DNA of 64,000 nt, taken from Leucosporidium creatinivorum. Its lineage: Eukaryota > Basidiomycota > Microbotryomycetes > Leucosporidiales > Leucosporidiaceae. Within the stretch, counting starts at the first letter, position 1. Every line of letters starts with the position of its first letter. The stretch covers positions 1,251,122 to 1,315,121 of the forward strand of contig BCKL01000004.1 in NCBI GenBank assembly GCA_001600635.1, given 5' to 3'. The translations under genes and the position numbers were made by a program. Positions 35,411 to 49,114 of the stretch are shown piece by piece. The notes beneath the pieces were generated by a model. That model ran no database searches. It was not told where the DNA came from and worked only from the letters and a program-made list of their open reading frames with translations.

Positions 35411-38400
35411 TCATTCCCTAGTAACTATCCCTCCCCGAGCCTGAAACGCCGAACTCGCCGAACTCGCCGAATCCTCATCTCTATGGCGCCGCCGGGGCTT
35501 GCGACTGCGATTGTGCTTGACTTTCGCGCTCGAAGTTCTGGTGGAGAGCGAGAGGGTTAGCGAAGGTCGAGCGAGAGGAGCAGAGCAAGCACGAACCTTC
35601 TTGAGGTTCGACAGGAGGGATGTGCGCATCCTGTAGCAGAGAAGAGAAGGGTCAGCGAGGAGCTCATACAGTAGGAGCGACGAGCAACGCACTTCTTCTC
35701 GACCTGAGCGTTGTTGCCCTCCGACTCTTCCGGTGCAGCGCCCGAGGGGTATTGAGTCGTCGACGAAACCTCGCTGTCGAGCAAGAGCTTGTTGGTCGCG
35801 AGTTGACGCATGTCCTCCTCGAGCGAGCCCTTGGTGATGAACTTGATGATGTTGACGTCGCGTTTCTATGCGCAAGAGGGGTCGCATCAGCCGCGAGCGA
35901 GAAGCGAGATCGAGATGAGAAGACGAACCTGGCCGATACGGTATGCGCGATCTTCGGCCTGCTTGTCGTTGTGAGGGTTGTAGTCTTGATCGTAGAAGCT
36001 GTGATGATGTACGGGATCAGACAGAGAAGCTCGAGAGGATCAGGGCGAACGACGAACATGACGGTGTTGGCGGCGACCAGATTGAGTCCGAGTCCTCCAG
36101 CGCGAGTCGAGAGCACTGCGATGAAGCGAGAAGGTCAACTTGCCGCTCGAGAAGGGAAACCGAGCCGATCAAGCTCACAGAAGACGGTGATCTCCGAATC
36201 GTTGGTGTACTCGTCGACCAATCCCTGACGCTCGGTAACGTTGGTCTGTCCCGTGAGCTTGAGGTACTTGATGCCCATGGTATCGAGGACGACTTCGAGG
36301 ATGTCGAGGACTTGAGTGAACTGCGAGAAGAGGAGCACGCGGTCGCCGTTGGCCTTGAGCTTGGGGAGCATGTCCTGCAGCTTCTCGATCTTGCCGGCCG
36401 ACATCCACTCGTCGTTCTTGAGGGCGTACTTCTCGAGATGCTGTAGAAGGAGAGAGCTCGTCAGGATGCGACAAGGAGAAGAAGCGAAGCGAGAAGGCCC
36501 ACCTTGTAGCCGAGGCAGAAGCGATGCAGCTCAAAGTCCGTCATGACCTCCATATCCTCGAAGATGAGATCCTTGTCGCGGTCGGTGAACTCGAGCTCCT
36601 TCAAGCAATCGCGCGACATGTTGCGAAGCTTGGCGTCGTCGTAGATTCGGCGGAAGAGCATGGGGTGGTTGGAGGCCTGGCGAACGAGGACGACGATCAG
36701 CGAGAGCCCAAGGCGAGAAGAGGAGGACGGGAACTCACCTTGCGCAGATCTGTAAGCACGTGAGTACTCGACGTCGTGTCGGCCTTGTTGCCCGTCTTGG
36801 TCGAAGCCGTCCCCCGCTTCTTCTTGACCGGCTTGGGCTTCTCTTCACCCTCGACTACATCCAAGACCTCCTCCTCCTCTCCCAGCTCCTCGATCGTATC
36901 CTTGTCCGCTTCCAACAGCGCCTTCTTGCTCCTCATTATAGCCTCGCCGTACACCTCCCTCTGCAGCGGCGTCATCTCGCACCACTCCACACGCTCGAGC
37001 TTCTGCGGTAGATCCTTGAGCACCTGCGCCTTCTTGCGACGGAGGACGAAGGGGGTCATCATCTTCTTGGCGCGAGAAATGCGCTCGCGAGAGAGGAGGT
37101 TGGCTTGCTGGCCGGGGGCGACCTTGAAGATGGCGCGAAGGGATTCACTGGCGTCGCGGAATTGGTCGGGGAGGATGAAGGAGAGGAGGGACTGTGCGAA
37201 GAGATGGGTGAGCATTCGAGCGACGGCGGAGGAGCGCGGAGAGCAACTACTCACGACGAGCTCCTGGAGGTTGTTCTGAAGGGGAGTGCCGGTGAGAAGA
37301 AGGCGCCACTGAGCCTTGATCTGCATGAGGTCCTTGTACTTCTTCGACTCGGAGTTCTTGAGCTGTGAAAAGACCAGCGAGGGTCAGCCTCTCGGCTCGC
37401 TCGGCGGAAGGAAAGCGAAAGCCGAACCTGATGACCCTCATCGAAGACGGCGACCTGCAGGGCGACGCGAGAGCATCAGCGTACAGCTCGTCGAGCGAGC
37501 AGAGAAAAACAATCGCACCTTGAAGTCCATCTTCTTCTTCAAAAACTTTTGATCATCCGCCGAACTCGTCGCGATATTATAAGTCGTGACGACGACATCG
37601 AGATCCTCCATGGCCCTGAGCTCATGGCGAATCTCTGCACGCTCGGCTTGCGATCCGTAGTAGCTCTGAGCGTTGAGGCCGGGGGCGAAGACGGAGAACT
37701 CGCGCATCCAGTTCTCGAGCGTCGAGGAGGGGACGATGACGAGGTGAGGTCCGGGGTCGCCGGTCGCCTTGAGGTGAGCGAGGAGGGCGATGACTTGAGC
37801 GGTCTTGCCGAGTCCTGTTCGAGTACGAGAGGTCAGCGGCGATGCGAGCTACGAAAGACGCCGAGACTCACCCATCTCGTCGGCGAGGATACAAGAGGTC
37901 TTGCGATGGTAGAGGAGGTTGAGCCAGTTGACGCCGAGCATCTGGTAGTCTTTGAGCGTAATCTTGTCGGGCACTCCCTGCGGCTGCTTGCGAATGTAGC
38001 CAGCGAAAGCGGCCTTGACGGTCGGGTCCTGCGACGTATCGACGCGCTGAGCGATGGTCTCCTCCGAGATGGCGACAATGTTGAGTCCGACGTCTCCTCC
38101 TGGTGTTGGTCCTGCTCCAGCCTTGTCGGTGACGGCGGCGCCCGAGGACCAAATCCGCATGATCTGGCTGAGCTCGTGACCGATACGCTCGCAGTTGGAG
38201 AGGACCTTGTCGACCTCGCCCATGCCGGTGATGACTTCGAGGTAAGTGTCCATCATGTTGTTGCCGACGCCCTTTTGCTTGCGAGTGCGAGAGCGGAAGT
38301 CGTTGGCGTTGGTGAAGGGTCGAAGTTTCATCGTGAGGGTCGCTTGGGTCGCGTTGGCGCCTGTAGAGGAAGGAGCGAAGGGTCAGCCTTGAGGAGACGA

Positions 38401-40997
38401 CGTCAAGCTGCGAGACCTGACTCACCGGTAAGCTCCATCAACAGATCCTTCTCGCACGTGTTCATAAACTCGACCGCGACCGCCTCCCGCTTGGCAATCG
38501 CCGCCGGCGTCTCGGTCGCCCCGTACTCGTCTCCACTTCCTCCCGAATCGTACTCCCCGCCGTCGTTGTCACTATCACTGACGGGCGCCCTTCTCCTCTT
38601 CTTCTTGGTCCCTGCGCCGGTGCCGGAAGCAGCAGCGAGCTGACGAGCGAGGATAGAGCCCGAGGTCTGAGGTGCGCGGTAGGAGGATTGGACGGGAGGG
38701 CGAGGCTTCTGCTGTTGCTGTTGCTGGTACTGCTGAGGGCGCCCTTGGTGGCCTTGGTTCTGGTAGAGCTGAGCGGCGAGGCGGCGTTGGACGTCTTGCT
38801 GGTGGTAGAGTTGGGCTTGCTCGGGCGTCATGTTGGGTGGAGGACGTTGTTGCTGGTAAGCGTATTGTTGGTACTGCTGTTGCTGCTGCTGGGAGGCGTA
38901 CTGAGGCTGCATCTGCACGCGAAGAAAGGTCAGCGAGAGCTCGGTGAGTTCGAACGAGAAAGTAGCGAACCATCGCCTGGCCGGGCTGTAGATGCGATAG
39001 GTTAGCTCGGCTTCGTTCGAGAGCGTACAAACGACTCACCATCTGACCGTTAGCGTAACCGTACTGCTGCGGAGGCATTCCCCTCTGACCCATCGCCGCC
39101 TGCTGCTGAGCGACCTGCTGCTGTTGCCTAGCCTGCGCCGCCTGCAGATGCGCCATATACGTCTGCAGCTGCCCAAGCTCGACCGGAGTAGCTTGACCGA
39201 GCTGCTGCTTCTGCTGCAGGCGACGGAAGTTGTCGATGTGCTCCTTGGAGAGGCCCGAGTGCGGCGCCGAGGCGGGGTAGGATTGCCGAGGCTGTTGCGA
39301 GTAGACGTAGGGCTGTTGCTGCATGCCGGGTTGACCTTGCATCGGTGGACGCTGCTGCTGCTGGTAGCCCATCGGAGGCATGCCGGGCTGCTGCTGAGGC
39401 TGAGCTGGACGAGTGAGGACTTGGATGGGCGTTCGTCCTTGGCCGACTTGCTGCTGAGCGTAGTGCTGTCCGCCAGGAGTGGAGAGAGGCGAGTTGACGT
39501 TGGCGTACATGCTCTGGCTGGGGTGCGCCGAAGTGGAGGTCACGGGCTTGGCGTCGACGAGGAGGGCGATGGCGGACATGTCGTTGCGCCCACTCTGCAG
39601 CCACGCGCGGTAGGCTTGCTCGCGAGTGAAGTTGTTGCCGACCATGCCGAGGAATTGGTCGAAGCCTTGATCTTGACCGACGGCGGGAGCGGGAGCGGCG
39701 GCAGAAGGAGGGATGGAGGATTGAGGGAGAGGGGAGTAGTTGGCGTAGGGCGACTGGCTGGGTTGGGGAGCGCCAGGGTAGCCCATGGGAGGGGAGACGC
39801 CGGGAGTGAGGGGTGAGGGAACGGATCCGCCGGGTGTCTGCTGGAGCTGCTGCTGCTGGAGTTGCTGCTGCTGGATGGCGCGCATGGGACGGCCACTGGG
39901 GTGCGTAGCAGGCGATTGCGACTTGCTTTTGTCGTCCTCGCCTTGCCACGAGTTGTCCCTCTGCATGCCGTTGCCGCCGTAGGCCGAAGAAGCGGAGGAA
40001 GGGGGTCCCGAGTCGACGTTAAAGTCGGCGAGGCGGTTCTGCAGGCCGGCGGTGAAGGTCGAAGGGGCGTCGCTCTGGGAGGCGAGGTTGGGATCCGAGT
40101 CGCCGGGGGAAGCGAGGTTGGATCCTGGGGTCGAGACGGCGCGCGAAGAGGAAGCGCTCTCGTCGCCGAGGCCGTTGGGTCCACGACGAAGGCGTTTTCG
40201 GTTGGGCTCGCTGTCGTTGCCGGTAGCTGGACTCTCCTGTCCTCCCGATACGACTCGGCCCATGCCAGTAGTGCGCCCGCCGAAGGTCGTCGCGGTCATG
40301 CCGTAGTCGTCGACTTCGTTTCCGTTGGCTCCTCCCTCCTCCTTCTTGACGCCGAAGGGCGAGTTGTTGTTGGAGTAGATGGTGCGTTGGTTTTGCTGTC
40401 CTCCGAAGGCGTGCGTAGAGCCGGCATTGCCTGCGCCGAAAGCGAGGGCCGGAGTGCTGCTCCCGCTGGCGGTTTGCCCTGCTCCTCCGGCGTTGCCGAA
40501 CGAGGCTCCGTCCTCTTGTTTACCGCCGTCGTTGTCTGCAGTTGGAACGAAAGTACAGAGTCAGCAGGCAGCTCGAGGCCGAGCGAAGGCTCGGAGGAAG
40601 TCTGAGGGGCCGAGGAATGCTGTTTGGCGCCGTCGTCCGCTCGCGCCCGGCTCATTTGCCACAGAGGCAAAGCGAGCTAACAGGCGGGTAAAAAGCTGTA
40701 GCGGATCAAGTCCAGCCAAATCGAAACTCGACTCTTGATAGACGGAACCTCGGCGGATCGCGTCTACGCGTTGCCTGAGCCTTGTTGTCCGCCATATCGG
40801 GGGGTCCGCTGCCAGAGCCTTTGCGCCCCGCTCCTCCGCTGCTGCACCGCCAGCGAGCTGCAAGGGTTCAGCAAGAAGATGTGCTCCGCTAGCTGCTGCC
40901 CATCCTGTAGCCCTCTCGGTCCGACCTAGCTCCGCCCGTTCAAAGCTCAGCGAGAGAACGAGCCCAACTCACCTCCTGCTGCTTCTTGCGCGCTCAT
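35411..40997 (-). CDS. Fun30/SMARCAD1-family chromatin remodeler
   Basis: SNF2-family ATPase of the Fun30/Fft/SMARCAD1 branch (heterochromatin upkeep, DNA-end resection). The probable start is MSAQEAAG at 40997. A long disordered N-terminus follows, with Gln-rich runs and a CUE-like helix set (FLGMVGNNFTREQAYRAWL). Helicase motifs: TLKDYQMLGVNWL, CILADEMG then LGKTAQVIALL (motif I), VAVFDEGHQ then LKNS (motif II, with the DEGH variant of this family), LLLTGTPLQNNLQEL (III), RVLLFSQFTQVLDIL (IV), LLSTRAGGLGLNL (V), and HNDKQAEDRAYRIGQ (VI). Many short introns; about 1,300-1,400 residues in total. One join, between motif V (TVMF) and YDQDYNPHND, could not be made in frame with a GT-AG pair. Confidence 0.9.
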
Positions 40998-41938
40998 GAT
41001 GGGCCCTACTCGAAGCTACGAAGCTGTTGCACTAGAGTATAGAGTAGGTGCGAATCTGCACTATGAACCGCTCGTCACGTGCTTTTTTTTTGGAGTCGAG
41101 CAGAGACGTCGGGGTGAAGCTGCTGGCTGAGGAGGGCAGGGGAGGCGGGGAGTTTGGTTGGAGGGAAGATCAAGGAGGGATTTGTAGCCTGGTAGAGCGC
41201 TAGCTGTAGGATGCTGCTCGACTAGAGATACTCGTACAGGCGGAGGTCTCGGGCGACGATGCCTCGGAGCGAATTGAAGGGGAAAGCGGGAGAGCTGGCT
41301 TCAGCTGCTCAGCTGAGTCGACAAGGCGCTTAGGGGTCTTTGCTCAAAGGTCGCTCTCGTTTCACTCCTGCTCTGTCAAGGCTTGTAATCGTCTACATAA
41401 AAAGGTCAACTTTCACCCGCATCAGCTCCCCCGCGTCTCTCGCCGACGCTTCGCAGTGTCCGAGATGAGAATCTCAGAGGTCGACCGCCGAAGGCACCAA
41501 AATCTCTCAGAGGTGACTCTGTTCTACTACAGAAACATGCTCAGTTCTTACGAAGAAACGAAAGAGGTGCAGCGGTGAAGCAGCGAAAGCTAAACGACTT
41601 CGGCGCACCTCCTTCCTCGCCGAGAAGATCGCCCAAGGGGCTCATGGGGTCTCAGCTTGACCGATAAGAGGTCGAGTTAGATGCACAATATCATTGATGA
41701 CGTGCGACCTCATCACCAGGAGCATCTGGCCCTGTACGCTGTGCCCAGCTCACCTCCTCACTCGTCGCCGAGCCTCTCTCTTTCGCTCTCTCGCTCAAGT
41801 CGATAGTCCCAAGGATGCCTTAAACATTGAAACACAGACCCTTGTACACAAACATAGGGAGGGGGTAAAGAGATGAAGAGAAGAGATAACGACTGCCACA
41901 CCCCTCCTCTCTGCTCGAGCTACGTCTCGATAATCTGC
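40998..41938. promoter_or_regulatory. Fun30 upstream region / DUF1765 3' flank
   Basis: About 940 bases without a convincing frame. A short T tract lies near 41083. This should contain the Fun30 promoter (minus strand) and the DUF1765 gene terminator. Nothing else was recognised. Confidence 0.35.
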
Positions 41939-44900
41939 TCACGCGCCCTCCTCGAATGATTGCGGCCACGAGACGGCGAGACGAGGTACACTGTGGAGGT
42001 GAAGAGTAGAGGGTCAGCTCCCAGTAGAAGGAGGAAGCGGAAGGGGAAGTGGGAGAGTGAGAGACCCGAGCGCCGACTCACGTATCGACGAAACCTCGGT
42101 TGACCTTTTTGCCGTCATCCTCCTCTTCCTGCAACCGAGCGACCCAATCTGTCCACTCGTCTGTGTGCGCGAATAGGTAGAAGCAAAGTCAGCGATCCGT
42201 TCAGCGCCGAGCTCCATCTCGAAAAGTTCAGCAACTCACCCAACGCATCCTCGTAATCCCTCAGCCCTCGAATAGCATACGGATGCAGCTTGCGATCATA
42301 GCTCTCCATCTCCCTCTGCAAGTACTCCTTGGGGATAGGCGGCACGGCCTCGCCGCTCTCCTTGAGCAAGTCGAGCGCGGCGGGAGGGAGGATCGAGATC
42401 CTCTTGCTGAACCTCAACGACACCCTCGGGGAAACGACGCCGCCGTGAGAGTGGGGGTCGAGCGTGTTGTTCCGTCGGAGAGGAGAGCGGGGGAAGACTG
42501 TATCGCCCGAGTTGATGGAGGTGGAGGACGAGTTGGCGTTGGCGGTGAGCCTCGCTTCGGCTTCGGCGCGGGGTGCTAAACCGCTCTCAAACTCGAAGGA
42601 GAAGAAAGCGGGGGAATTGGGTCGTCGCCGTTCGGGAGTCGTATCGACGACGGAGATGGTGGGCTCGGTGTCCTCGGTGGTGGGGAAAGAAGGGGAGGAA
42701 GGATCGGTCGAAGAGGTAGGAAGGGATGCAGAGGTCCACGAGCTGTCGTACGAGTTGGTCGACATGGAGAGATCCATGGCCTCGCTCGGGTCGTCGAGCT
42801 GGGCCGAAGGCGACTCGGGAAGGTTGCCCAAGATGAAGGGGTCGATCCTGGGAGGGGGCATCGTCGTCGACCGATTGCTGCTCTTGTTCTTGCCGCTCTT
42901 GCCGAGTCCTCCCTTGAGCCACGAGACGACTCGAGCGACCGTGGCGACATCCTTGAGTCCTCCCGCCTTCTTGCCGCTCGTAGCTGCTCCGTTCGGCGCG
43001 CTCCGCACCAGCTCCTGCGGCTCCTCGTACTCGTAGGGCTCTTCTTCCTCCGAGTGCTCATCAACGATACCGACGAGCTCGTCGACAGTGAAGGGCGCCT
43101 CTTTGACCCCACGAGTGGAGCAAATGGTCGATCGCTTCGGCTTGAAGATGTCGTCGTCGGTAAGATTGTCCATGGGCTCGAGCTCGTCGTGGCGCTTGCG
43201 AATGGCCTCGAGGCGAACGTTCATGAGGCCAAACAGGGCGAGGATGCGAGGATCGCGAGGACGGTCGGGGTGCTGCTCGGCGTCGACGATGCCGAGGCGG
43301 GACAGACGCCAGACGAGCAGGCGGATGAAGTAGCCGCGAACTCCGGCGTTCCAGTGAAGGTAGAGGCGAGGGAAAAGGACTTCGTCGAGGATGATGTTCT
43401 CGCAGAGCTCATCGCGGTCGGCGGGGCGAAGGGTGAAGCTGTGTGTGAAGCGGGTCAGCTACTTCGAGAGCGAGCTTCTAGTGAGTCTGGAAGCTTACAT
43501 CTCGAAATGGGCGTAAATGAAAGCAACCGTGCGCATGATGGTGACAGTGTTGTCGGCGGTGGAGAGGATGATCTTGACGAAGGAGAAGATGAAGGGAATG
43601 TCGAACATGTCGATGCATGACTCGTGAGGCTTGGGGACAGGGACCTCCTCGTCGGATCCTCGAGATGACGATGGAGCTGGATAGCTAAGCGTGTAGATGA
43701 GGCCCTCTGCGAAAGGCGGGCGAGAGTCAGCCGAAGCTCGTCGAGACGGAGAAACAGAGCTTACCGATGAGGTCGAGTAGGATGAAGACGCTTCTAGTAT
43801 CCCACATGCTCGTCTTCTTGACACACGCCCTGATCCACACTCTCAACAGCCTGCTGAATGTATGGCGCCTGACCTCCGAGTCGGGCGCGGCATCCGCCTG
43901 CTCTCCAGGACCGACCGGTGGACCGCCAACGATGTCGAGCATGGTCTGGACCAGCCTTCGGTTGGCCAGCTCGAGGATCTTGGGCTTCTGACCGAAGCTC
44001 AGATTGGCCGAGTCGTTCGTGTTGAAGTTGCTGTTGTTGGGGCCGATGCTCGTGACGGAGCGGAGGTTGCGGTGGACGAGAGCATCCGACTTCTCGAGCA
44101 GAGAGGCGGCGAGGAAGAGGCAGCCAGGGGCGGTGATGACGGCCGCTGGAGGGAGGAGGGTTTGGTCGGCGATGTCGTCTCGCTCGTCGAAGGGGATGAG
44201 GTGGACGGCGAGTTGGCGGTGGTAGGCGCGGTAGAAGGCGAAGGGGAGATCCGAGTCGGAGGCGGTCCAGCGGATGAGCCTGTGAAGGAGGAAGGAGTCA
44301 GCGAAAGCTCAGCGAGCGAAGCCGAGCGAACGCACCAGTTGCCCGACATGTCCACGCTGATCTCGCCATCGCGCACGAGATACGAGTCTTCCTCGGTTTG
44401 CGCCCGCGGTCCCGCTGGCAGCAGTAGCGTCGTGTACGAGCGAAGATCGCGGAGGCACAGCCCCCAAAGATGCGAGGGGAAAAGCTCGAGGCTGACCGAG
44501 GGAAGCTGATGTTCGTTGATGCCAATCTCGTCGAGTACGCGCTTGAGGCATTGTCGCTTGACTGGAGGAAGAGCGCGAAGGAGCTTGAGGGCTACACCTT
44601 CGATGCGGAAGAAGGCGAGGGCTATCGCAGAGAGAACTGTAAGCAAGTCGCTCTTCGACGAGACACGGGTAGGCTCACCAAAGATCCGACCAGAGAAGAC
44701 GAGAGTGTTGGCGTAGACGGCCTTGTCGTTGAGCTTCTCGACGGCAAAAGCGAGCACCTTGACGATGGCGGTGCGGTAGCGAGCTTGGCCGTCCTCGTCC
44801 TCGGTAAGGATGTGCGCCGAGAGGAAATGACTCTCCGAGATGGTGGCGACAGCTTCGAGACAGGCGCCGCGGTGAGTGGGCTGCATCTCGCGCAGCTCGG

Positions 44901-47900
44901 TCGTGAGGGTCGAAAGCCTGGGCAAGGAGAAGTTCAGCTTCAAAGTCTCCGCTGTGGAAGGCCAACTTCACTCACCACCCGAAGAGTACTTGACGTTGGC
45001 GACGAGCGAGCTCCATCGGAGGCCGAGGTGCAGGGCTGTCCTCCTCGCGACGAAGGAAGGGAAGGAGAGTGTTGGCGACAACGCTCCCTCGGTCGAGACG
45101 ATTGTCTCGAACGGCGGCGGTGTAGCTGTCAAGAGAAGAAGATTAGCAGGCAAGCTTGAGCGAACTGTAGAAGACTCACTGTCCCAGCGAGTCCTCGAGA
45201 TCCAACCAGGCGCTCGACATGAGCGAATCACTACCGACGCCCGAGTCGGTGATCTTGCCTCGCTTCCTTCCCTGCACCGGAAAATGGGAAGCCTTGGGAG
45301 TTCCCTGGTCACTCGGCGAGCCGTAGCTCTCCGACTCTGGTTCTTTGGCGGTCCCCGCGCTGAGCATCGTGTTTCTCGAATCCGAGCGGTGAAGGCTGTC
45401 ACTCCGCACGAGCTTGGGGGTCGCCGTGCGTGAGAGGATGGGCGAGTCGCCAGGGGTGTCGAGTGATGTCGTAGAGTCTGAGCGAACGATTCGAGTAGCG
45501 GTGACGACGATGGGAGTAGGCTCGACGGCCGAGAATGAGTCGTCTTGCTCGTGCTCATAGTCAACGTCGAGAGAAGAGGTAGAGACGTTAGAAGGGGTGC
45601 TCGAGGTGGCTTCCGAGTGTGGATGTGGGATGGGAGAGTTGTCGGTGGTATCGAGAGCGGCGAGCTTGGCGGTTGCGAGGCTCTGCGCAAGGCGAAGCCG
45701 GTCAGTGTGCTAGACATGTCTGCCAGACCTCAATGTACTCACCAGCAGGTCATCGGTACTCGGCCTCCTTGGGATAGTCGTCCTCTGAGTAAGAAGATCG
45801 AACGACTGTCGTCCGACCAATGGCGGTCGCCGTCCAGTCTGCGGAGCATGCTCGGGCTCTTCCCACCTCGGTCTACACGAGAGCAGATCCTCCGATTTCC
45901 TCGCCGCCGGTAAGCTCATCCCGAGAATCCCTACTACCCGTGCACTCGACTCGGCGTCGTAGGTAGCGAGCGGTCGAGGTCGACCGAGCATGTCGAGGCT
46001 GGCGCGTCGAGGAGGGTCGGGGAAGGGAGGGTCTCGAGTAGGCGAGGCGGTTCCGTCGGTGCGCAACGTAAGGTCGCCCGACTCGGAGGTGCGGAGCGAG
46101 GCTGGCGTTCCGAAGCTTGGGCCGTTCGAGACCTTGGCGCCTCCGTTCGAGACAGCCGCACCGCTGGACGATCCGCCGAATCGCTCGACAAGACGACGTC
46201 CTAGAGTGCCGGCTGAAGAGCCAGACTCTCTCTCCTTCTCCGCTCCCGCTGACGCCGAATTGGCCGAGTTCCTCCCGCTCCCAAACGAGAAGCTCGCTCC
46301 CTTCCGGGTCGAGGATCCCGAGATGAACTGGAAGCCCGAGGAGCCTGTAGCCGACTGAGCAGATGCTCCCGAGTGGCTGTTGTTGCGATGGCGGAGCTTG
46401 GAGAGCTGTCGGCCGAGGGCGCCCTTTGTCGGCGAGTCGGTGTTGGATGGAGAGCCGTTGACCGGGAGAGGGACGGCAGCAGACGCCGCGGCGAGGGCGA
46501 GGGAAGCTTGCCGAGCGCGGTGTTGCTGGGTTGGTGTGGTAGGAGTATGGGAGGCGGGAGTGGGAGGAAGCGATTTGTCGAGCGAAGCGACGCTGGGTCG
46601 TTTCGTGCGGGAGGTGGTTGCGGTGGTGATCGAGGAGTAGGTGCCGTGACTGGTGTTACTCGAATGCGACTGCGAGAGATTGGATGCGGCGGAAGTAGAG
46701 GTTGACATGGAGGGCCGGCTGGGATCGGGCGAGTGAGAGCGAGCGCTCGACTCGATCGACGGACGCGAGAGCTCGGTGGAAGGCCTCGCCGATGGGTCCG
46801 ACGAGTCGTGCTGGTTGGAAGAGCCGAGCGAGAGTAGCGAAGCGAGCGACTTCCTCCTCTTGGCGGGGGCTGGTCCTGGATGCTCCTGCTCGAACGACGG
46901 CTTCCCCAGCGGCGGCGACTCGGGCGGCTCTTCCTCCTCGACAATCGGTCGGCTGACAGTAGCTCTATCGCCATCTCCTGAGAGGAGGTCGACGTGTGGC
47001 GGCTCTTTCCTTCCCATTGACATGCCGACGACTGGCCTCTGCGATACGGGCGGCGCAGAGGGAGTCGGCAATGCCTTCGAATCGGGCCGATCCACCTCGC
47101 CAAACTCCCTCTTGACGGGACTCGACGCCGTGCCGTGCCCTCCTCCGCCAGCCTTGAGCATCCCAGCGATATCGAACATCGTATCGCTTCCGCCGAGGTC
47201 GAGGTCGAGCTTGAGCAATGGCGCTGCTCCGACACTGGCGAATCGAGCTCGACCACTCGCATGCTGATAAGGTGCCCCCTTGACAGGAGAAGGGTTGTTG
47301 GAGCGAGTCGATTCACTCGAGCGGCGGTAGAGGCCGCCGCCCGAGTTGCTGCTGTCGGTTCGAGTGCGAGTCGAGTCGATGGACGTGCGGTTAGGGTTGA
47401 AGGGAGGTGGCGGTGGAGGGAGTGGAGAAGACGGAGTTGTCGAATGGTGATGGCTGGTAGGGAAGGAAGGAGGTCCAGCGCTGAGAGGTGGGGAGGAGAG
47501 AGGGATCCGAGATTGCTTGACGTCAGTGTCGAGTGGGGCATTCGAGAAGCTGTACCGTCCAGCGTTGCTGCCCTTCGAGCTCTGGCGCTGATACGTTGGC
47601 CTTGAGACTGGCGCAGGAGCGGGGGCAGGCTGATCCAGCATGCCCTGCGGATCCGGCGTTCTCGGTCGCGGTCGATGCAGCACCGACCCCTGCCTCTCCC
47701 TCGCAGCGACTTCCTTCGCTCGCTCCTCCATCGACTGCCCTCCTCCAACTCCGAAAGCGAAGACCGAGCCCGTCTCCGGCGTCTTCGGCCGCGCAGGCGG
47801 AAGGTCTCCCCACCCTCCTCGTCCGCCGAAGGCGAAGACTGCACCCGAATCAGGCGTCTTAGGTCTCGGGCGGTCGATGACGGCGCCGTTGCGATGGCGG

Positions 47901-49114
47901 TCGTGGTCGTAGCCGAAGGGCGGGGGACCAGTAGCTATTGAGGGAGTGGAATCGGCGCGTTGAAAGGCTGGTCGGATGGGTGCGGGTCCGGCGCCGCTAC
48001 TCTGAGTCTTGTGTAGAGCTACAGGGGAGTGGGAAGCGGAGGTAGGGGCGGAGGAGTAGGAGGCGTACGGGTCGGGAGTCTTGGGTCTCGGTCGGTCGAT
48101 GATGGAGGTGGAGGTTGACGCAGCGGAAGGAGAGGGGGAGGGCTCTCTGGCGATAGAAGCGCGCTGGTGGTAGTCGTTCTGATGTGAGCGAGATGAGAAA
48201 GACCCCGAGCCAGCGTATGGGTCGGGCGTCTTGGGTCGCGGCCGATCGAGCACCGAGGTCGAATGAGGGGAGGGAGAGGGTGACCGACTTCCATCCATTC
48301 GCGGAGGGGAGAACGCCGAGTGGTAGGCGTCGCTCCAATCTCCCGAGCCGAGAACCGCTCCGAGCGCCGAAGTCGAAGGAGTGGGCGAGGCGTCGGGTGG
48401 AGGACCAGGCGCCAGGGTCATCCTCCCTCGAGTCTGCTCGCTGCTCTGAGCTGGTGGTGGGTTCCAGCTGTAGGCGTTGAGCTGAGGACTGATCCTTCCG
48501 GACCGAGGTTGGGGAGCTTCGAGGTTCGGCGAGGATCGAATGGGCGGTGGTGCTGGTGCTGGTTCCGAGAGAGGAGCGGGGGAGCTGTCTCGTGGAGTAG
48601 CGCTCTGTCTACTTGTCGCCGCTGCTCCCACTCGGCCAGCGCCTCGTCCGAACTGCGGTCTCGAGCTCTTGAGCGCTACTCGTTGCCGAGTACCGAACGC
48701 CGAAGGGAAAGAGATGGCGGGCGAGGTATTGCTGGACTCTCCATTCGACGCCATGGATACCGTTGATGGATTCGGGGCTCGAACGTAGGCCTGCTGTCCT
48801 TGCGAGGCCGCCGCAGAGGGAGGTTGAGGAGGTGCTTGGGGCGGGAGGAAGGCGCGAGGTGCAGCAACGGGCTGGGTGTTCCCTCGGCCGTTGACGTAGG
48901 GCTGGATCGATGGTTTACTCCAGCTGTGACCCCCCGTGCTGCTGCCCGCCGAAGAGGATGCCGACAGAGTGGGCGAGGAGCGCATGTAGGGCGAGGCCGA
49001 AGTGCGAAAGGTCTTGGACGGCGGCGCGGGTGGGAGGTCGCTTTCTGCAGTCGTGTAAGGTCCTGTCGGCGGTGGACCTGTCGAGGATGGCGAAGAATGC
49101 CAGGAGGACGACAT
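41939..49114 (-). CDS. Giant DUF1765-family protein
   Basis: One gene, joined by a clean intron: exon 1 ends at DDLL before GTGAGTACATTG, and the next exon begins SLATAKLAALDTTDN. Exon 1 (49114 to about 45,742, some 1,120 residues) is disordered and rich in Ser/Pro. It contains five copies of a DRPRPKTPD-type motif. The DUF1765 half has REEDSPAPRPPMELARR, VLFGWWVKLAF, YRTAIVKVLAFAVEKLNDK, FPSHLWGLCLRDLRSYT, SGNWLIRWTASDSDLPFAFY, TIMRTVAFIYAHFEM and RSTICSTRGVKEAPFTVDEL. The end is EWTDWVARLQEEEDD, then VPRLAVSWPQSFEEGA. DUF1765 occurs in large fungal proteins, some tied to cell-end or cortical functions; the molecular role is not settled. Total about 2,100 residues. Confidence 0.88.

Noticed and set aside
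39128-39949. 273-residue frame overlapping the Fun30 N-terminus
   Set aside because: Frame shadow of the Gln/Pro-rich exon.
41000-41940. Possible small genes between Fun30 and the DUF1765 gene
   Set aside because: Only short frames without introns, similarity or composition; left as intergenic.
46201-47844. 547-residue Arg/Ser-rich frame on the minus strand
   Set aside because: It is a shadow of the DUF1765 exon in another frame; the low-complexity composition keeps it open.
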